From assembly GCF_022012395.1 (NCBI RefSeq), contig NZ_JAKLTQ010000004.1, positions 62,001 through 126,000 on the forward strand: a stretch of DNA of 64,000 bases, read 5' to 3'. This document shows positions 61,081-64,000 of the stretch, one piece after another. The stretch is from Arthrobacter hankyongi. Lineage in GTDB: Bacteria; Actinomycetota; Actinomycetes; Actinomycetales; Micrococcaceae. A program made the position numbers and the translations under genes. Numbering within the stretch: the first letter of the stretch is position 1; each line of letters begins with the position of its first letter. Under the pieces are notes generated by a model. It was given only the letters and a program-made list of their open reading frames with translations, ran no database searches and had not been told where the DNA came from.

Positions 61081-63444
61081 TCAGGCCCGGGAGCCGAACC
61101 GGCGCAGCCGCAGCGAATTCGCCACCACCAGCACCGAGCTGGCGGCCATGGCGGCGCCGGCGATCATTGGATTCAGCAGGCCCAGAGCCGCCACCGGGAT
61201 GCCCAGCGTGTTGTAGGCGAAGGCCCAGAACAGGTTGGCCTTGATGGTGCCCAGCGTCCGGCGGCTCAGCTCGATGGCCTGCACCACCTGGTGCAGGTCG
61301 CTGCCCATGACGGTGATGTCGGCGGCCTCGATGGCCACGTCGGTGCCCGAGCCCATGGCGATCCCCAGATCCGCCTGGGCCAGGGCGGCGGCGTCGTTGA
61401 CCCCGTCGCCAACCATCGCCACGGTGCGGCCCGCGGCCTGCAGCTGCCTGACCGCTGCCACCTTGTCCGCGGGGAGCACATCGGCGTGGACGTCTTCCGC
61501 GGCAATGCCGACGGCGGCGGCCACCCGGTCGGCCACGGCGGCGTTGTCGCCGGTGAGCAGGACCGGCCGCAGTCCGAGTTCCTTCAGCCGGCTGATCGCG
61601 TCGGCCGAGCTGTCTTTGACGGTGTCCCTGAGACTGACAATGCCGGCCGCTTCACCGTCCACGGCCAGCCAGATGGCGGTGGCTCCGCCGTCCTGCTGAC
61701 CTTTGAATGCGGCCTGTTCCGCCGTGCTGGGGGCGATGCCGTTCTCCTCGAGCCAGCCGGTGCGTCCGGCCACCAGCGTCAGGAGAGCACCGCCGTCGTA
61801 GGCAGCGGTCCCGCGCACACCGCCGCCGGCGGCACTGTGGAAATCCGCCAGGACCGGAACCGGCCCGGCGGCGCGGGCGGCCTCGACCACGGCCTTGGCA
61901 ATGGGATGCTCGGAACCGGCCTCGACGGCGCCGGCCAGCGCCAGCACCTCGGCCGAGGTGCGTCCGTTCAGGGCGGTGACGGTGTCGACCGCCAGCCGGC
62001 CGGTGGTCACGGTGCCGGTCTTGTCCAGCAGGATGGTGTCCACATGGCGGGTGTCCTCGAGGATCTGCGGACCCTTGATCAGGATGCCCAGCTGGGAGGC
62101 CCGCCCAGTGCCGGCCAGCAGCGCGGTGGGTGTGGCCAGGCCCAGCGCACACGGGCAGGCGATGACCAGCACCGTCACCGCCGCGGTGAAGGCCGCCTCG
62201 AGGCCGCCGCCGAAGGCCAGCCACAACACGAAAGTGGCCACGGCGATGGCGAGCACGATGGGGACGAAGACCGCGCTGATCCGGTCCGCCAGCCGGGCGA
62301 TCGGTGCCTTGCCGGCCTGGGCCTGGCTGACCAGCCGTCCCATCTGCGCCAGCGTGGTTTCGGAGCCGACACGGGTGGCCCGCACCAGCAGCTGCCCCGA
62401 GGTGTTGATGGTCGCGCCGGTCACGGCATCGTCTACGCCCACGTCGACCGGCACGGATTCACCGGTGATCAGGGAGGTGTCCACGGCGGAGCGGCCCTGG
62501 ACCACGTAGCCGTCGGTGGCGATCTTCTCGCCCGGGCGGACCACGAACTCGTCGCCCGGAACCAGTTGCTCGGCCGGAACCCGGACCTCGATGCCGCCGC
62601 GCAGCACAGTGGCTTCCTTGGCGCCGAGGTCCAGCAGCGCCTGGAGCGCGCTGCCGGCCTTCTGCTTGGCGTTGGCCTCCAGATAGCGGCCGAGCAGCAG
62701 GAAGGTGACCACAACGGCGGCGGTCTCGAAGTAGAGGGCGTGTTCGGCCATGCCGCCGTGCACGTGCGCCGTCATCATCGGGTCCATGACCAGCTGCCAG
62801 GCCGAGAAGATGAACGCCGCGAGCACACCGAGGGAGACCAGGGTGTCCATAGTGGAGGCCAGGTGCCGGGCGTTGACGGCGGCGGCGCGGTGGAACGGCC
62901 ATGCAGCCCAGAACACCACCGGGGCCGAGAGGACCAAGGCAGCCCAGCCCCAGTGCGGGAACTGCGCGGCCGGAACCATGGAGATGATGAAGACGGGAAT
63001 GGTCAGGACGACGGCAGCCCGGAGTCGGGGGCGCAGCTGCGCAGTGGTGCCGCCGTGGGCCAGATGGTCTTCATGGGCCGGGTGGTCCGTTGGGCTGTGT
63101 TGGTCCGCATGCTGCGTCTGGCCGCGGTGGTCCGGGTGCCCGGGCTGCGGTGCGGCCGACGGCGCCCCGTGGGCCGTCCGGAGCGTTGCCTTGTAGCCGG
63201 TGGCCTTGACGGTGTCGAGGATCTGCTGGTCCGTGACGGACGCGGGGACGCTCACCTGTGCAGATTCGAGCGGCAGGTTGACGCTGGCGGAGACGCCCTC
63301 GATCTTGCCGAGCTTGCGTTCCACGCGGCTGACGCACGAGGCGCAGGTCATCCCCTCGATGTCGAGTTCAACCAGCCGGGTGTCTGTCCGGCCGGTGCTG
63401 CCGGTTGTGCCGGCCGCTGCGTCAGTGCCCGTTTCCTGGGCCAT
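61081..63444 (-). CDS. copA: Copper-translocating P1B-type ATPase
   Basis: A 787-residue copper pump that exports Cu(I) across the membrane. One heavy-metal-associated domain (GMTCASC, Cys34 and Cys37) is followed by a His-rich linker (about residues 80-125), eight helices with the CPC metal site (IACPCALGLATPTA, near 428), the phosphorylation motif LLDKTGTVTTG near 471, SEHPIAKA and GDGVNDAAALAQ near 678. The ATG at 63444 has GAGGGG upstream; the frame is open beyond it into copZ on the same strand. With copZ and csoR it forms a copper-resistance operon. Confidence 0.95.
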   Translation of the reverse strand: MAQETGTDAAAGTTGSTGRTDTRLVELDIEGMTCASCVSRVERKLGKIEGVSASVNLPLESAQVSVPASVTDQQILDTVKATGYKATLRTAHGAPSAAPQPGHPDHRGQTQHADQHSPTDHPAHEDHLAHGGTTAQLRPRLRAAVVLTIPVFIISMVPAAQFPHWGWAALVLSAPVVFWAAWPFHRAAAVNARHLASTMDTLVSLGVLAAFIFSAWQLVMDPMMTAHVHGGMAEHALYFETAAVVVTFLLLGRYLEANAKQKAGSALQALLDLGAKEATVLRGGIEVRVPAEQLVPGDEFVVRPGEKIATDGYVVQGRSAVDTSLITGESVPVDVGVDDAVTGATINTSGQLLVRATRVGSETTLAQMGRLVSQAQAGKAPIARLADRISAVFVPIVLAIAVATFVLWLAFGGGLEAAFTAAVTVLVIACPCALGLATPTALLAGTGRASQLGILIKGPQILEDTRHVDTILLDKTGTVTTGRLAVDTVTALNGRTSAEVLALAGAVEAGSEHPIAKAVVEAARAAGPVPVLADFHSAAGGGVRGTAAYDGGALLTLVAGRTGWLEENGIAPSTAEQAAFKGQQDGGATAIWLAVDGEAAGIVSLRDTVKDSSADAISRLKELGLRPVLLTGDNAAVADRVAAAVGIAAEDVHADVLPADKVAAVRQLQAAGRTVAMVGDGVNDAAALAQADLGIAMGSGTDVAIEAADITVMGSDLHQVVQAIELSRRTLGTIKANLFWAFAYNTLGIPVAALGLLNPMIAGAAMAASSVLVVANSLRLRRFGSRA

Positions 63445-63505
63445 GGTCCCCTCATTCCTTCTGGTCTGTGCAGTCCGGCTGCGTCCTTCGGAGCTGCCGG
63501 GCCGC

Positions 63506-63730
63506 TCAGGCGTCCGCGGCGACGACGAGGTAGCCGGCCTCGGCGACAGCTTCGCCGATCTGTTCCGGGTCCAGCGATCCCTCGGAAGTAACGGTGGCGG
63601 TGGAAATGCCACCCTTGTTCAGTTCGATCTCGACCTGCTGGACGCCCGTAAGCGAGGTCAGTTCCTCGGTCACGGCGTCGATGCAGTGGCTGCAGGTCAT
63701 GCCGTCGATGCTGATCCGGGTCGTGGTCAT
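63506..63730 (-). CDS. copZ: Copper chaperone (heavy-metal-associated domain protein)
   Basis: A 74-residue ferredoxin-like metal-binding protein with the motif IDGMTCSHCIDAV (CxxC) at residues about 8-20 and the C-terminal GYLVVAADA. It would pass Cu(I) to the CopA pump. It lies 61 bp before copA and 21 bp after csoR on the same strand. Confidence 0.93.
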   Translation of the reverse strand: MTTTRISIDGMTCSHCIDAVTEELTSLTGVQQVEIELNKGGISTATVTSEGSLDPEQIGEAVAEAGYLVVAADA

Positions 63731-63751
63731 GGTGTTCTCCTTGGCGGGTTC

Positions 63752-64000
63752 CTAGCGGAGCAGCCGGCCGATGGCGTCCGCGGCTTCCTTCACTTTGTCC
63801 TGCACGAGCTGCGGGTCCCCGGAGGCCTCCGAATCCCGGGCGGCGCCGACCACGCAGTGGGCGATGTGGTCCTCGAGCAGGCCGAGGCTGACCGCATGCA
63901 GGGCCTTGTTGATGGCCGAGACCTGCGTCAGGATGTCGATGCAGTACTTGTCCTCGTCCACCATCCGGGCGATGCCGCGGACCTGACCCTCAATGCGCTT
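63752..64000 (-). CDS. csoR: CsoR-family copper-sensing repressor (5' end outside window)
   Basis: The 82 C-terminal residues of a CsoR protein. The frame is open to the right edge (KRIEGQVRGIARMVDEDKYC). The copper ligands Cys in DKYCID, then His and Cys in LLEDHIAHCV, fit the Cys-His-Cys site of Cu(I)-sensing CsoR. It heads the csoR-copZ-copA unit and would repress it until copper binds. The start codon and operator are outside the window. Confidence 0.93.
   Translation of the reverse strand, partial: KRIEGQVRGIARMVDEDKYCIDILTQVSAINKALHAVSLGLLEDHIAHCVVGAARDSEASGDPQLVQDKVKEAADAIGRLLR

Overview
The window is high-GC DNA with actinobacterial signatures that fit the Micrococcaceae best (Arthrobacter or a close relative). 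These include a secreted resuscitation-promoting-factor-like lysozyme with a LysM domain, a DUF222/HNH (13E12-type) protein, a lysG/lysE pair, a DtxR/IdeR-type iron box, CsoR/CopZ/CopA, GTG and TTG starts, and small proteins with a GILVTK core. The assignment rests on gene content only. No rRNA, tRNA or CRISPR array was seen.

Bases 1 to about 18.9 kb are an accessory catabolic island. It holds the N-terminal part of a cytochrome P450, three short-chain dehydrogenases, an ATP-dependent hydantoinase/oxoprolinase-type pair (HyuA-HyuB), a saccharopine-dehydrogenase-like reductase, a zinc-free quinone-oxidoreductase-type enzyme, a crotonase interrupted by one amber codon, an AMP-forming acyl-CoA ligase, a TetR regulator, a SnoaL-like protein and an APC permease. 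Several promoters here share an AT-rich palindromic motif with core TTAAC(A/G)TT(C/A)AATA, so one regulator may control the set. The substrate cannot be read from sequence; an amide, imide or ketone entering through HyuAB and ending as an acyl-CoA is the simplest model. A small GILVTK gene sits inside this island between large hairpins.

Bases 18.9 to 27.7 kb look eroded. There is a 1.2 kb stretch without genes that carries three short repeats resembling transposon ends, a frameshifted ureohydrolase, a TRIC-type channel, a STAS-like protein of unknown role, an acetyltransferase, a guanidine exporter under a guanidine-III riboswitch, a broken second GILVTK gene, a regulator/membrane-protein pair and an orphan 3' gene fragment.

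Bases 27.7 to 44.1 kb carry an iron-box-controlled adenylation/carrier/acyltransferase fusion, two regulated DHA2 drug exporters (TetR and MarR controlled), a luciferase-like oxidoreductase, a pirin/acetyltransferase/AhpD-like operon, a succinyl-CoA:acetate CoA-transferase, lysG/lysE, and an ArsR-SulP operon.

Bases 44.1 to 64 kb look like chromosomal backbone: the Rpf-like gene with a CRP-type site and GTAACG repeats in its long upstream region, a TDT transporter, a LOG protein, a ubiquitin-like protein next to a BNR propeller, several transporters (MFS, MATE, EamA), a secreted phosphoesterase-like protein, a CGNR-family regulator, a DUF222/HNH protein, DUF2277 behind a perfect 30-bp palindrome, and the copper module copA-copZ-csoR cut by the right edge.
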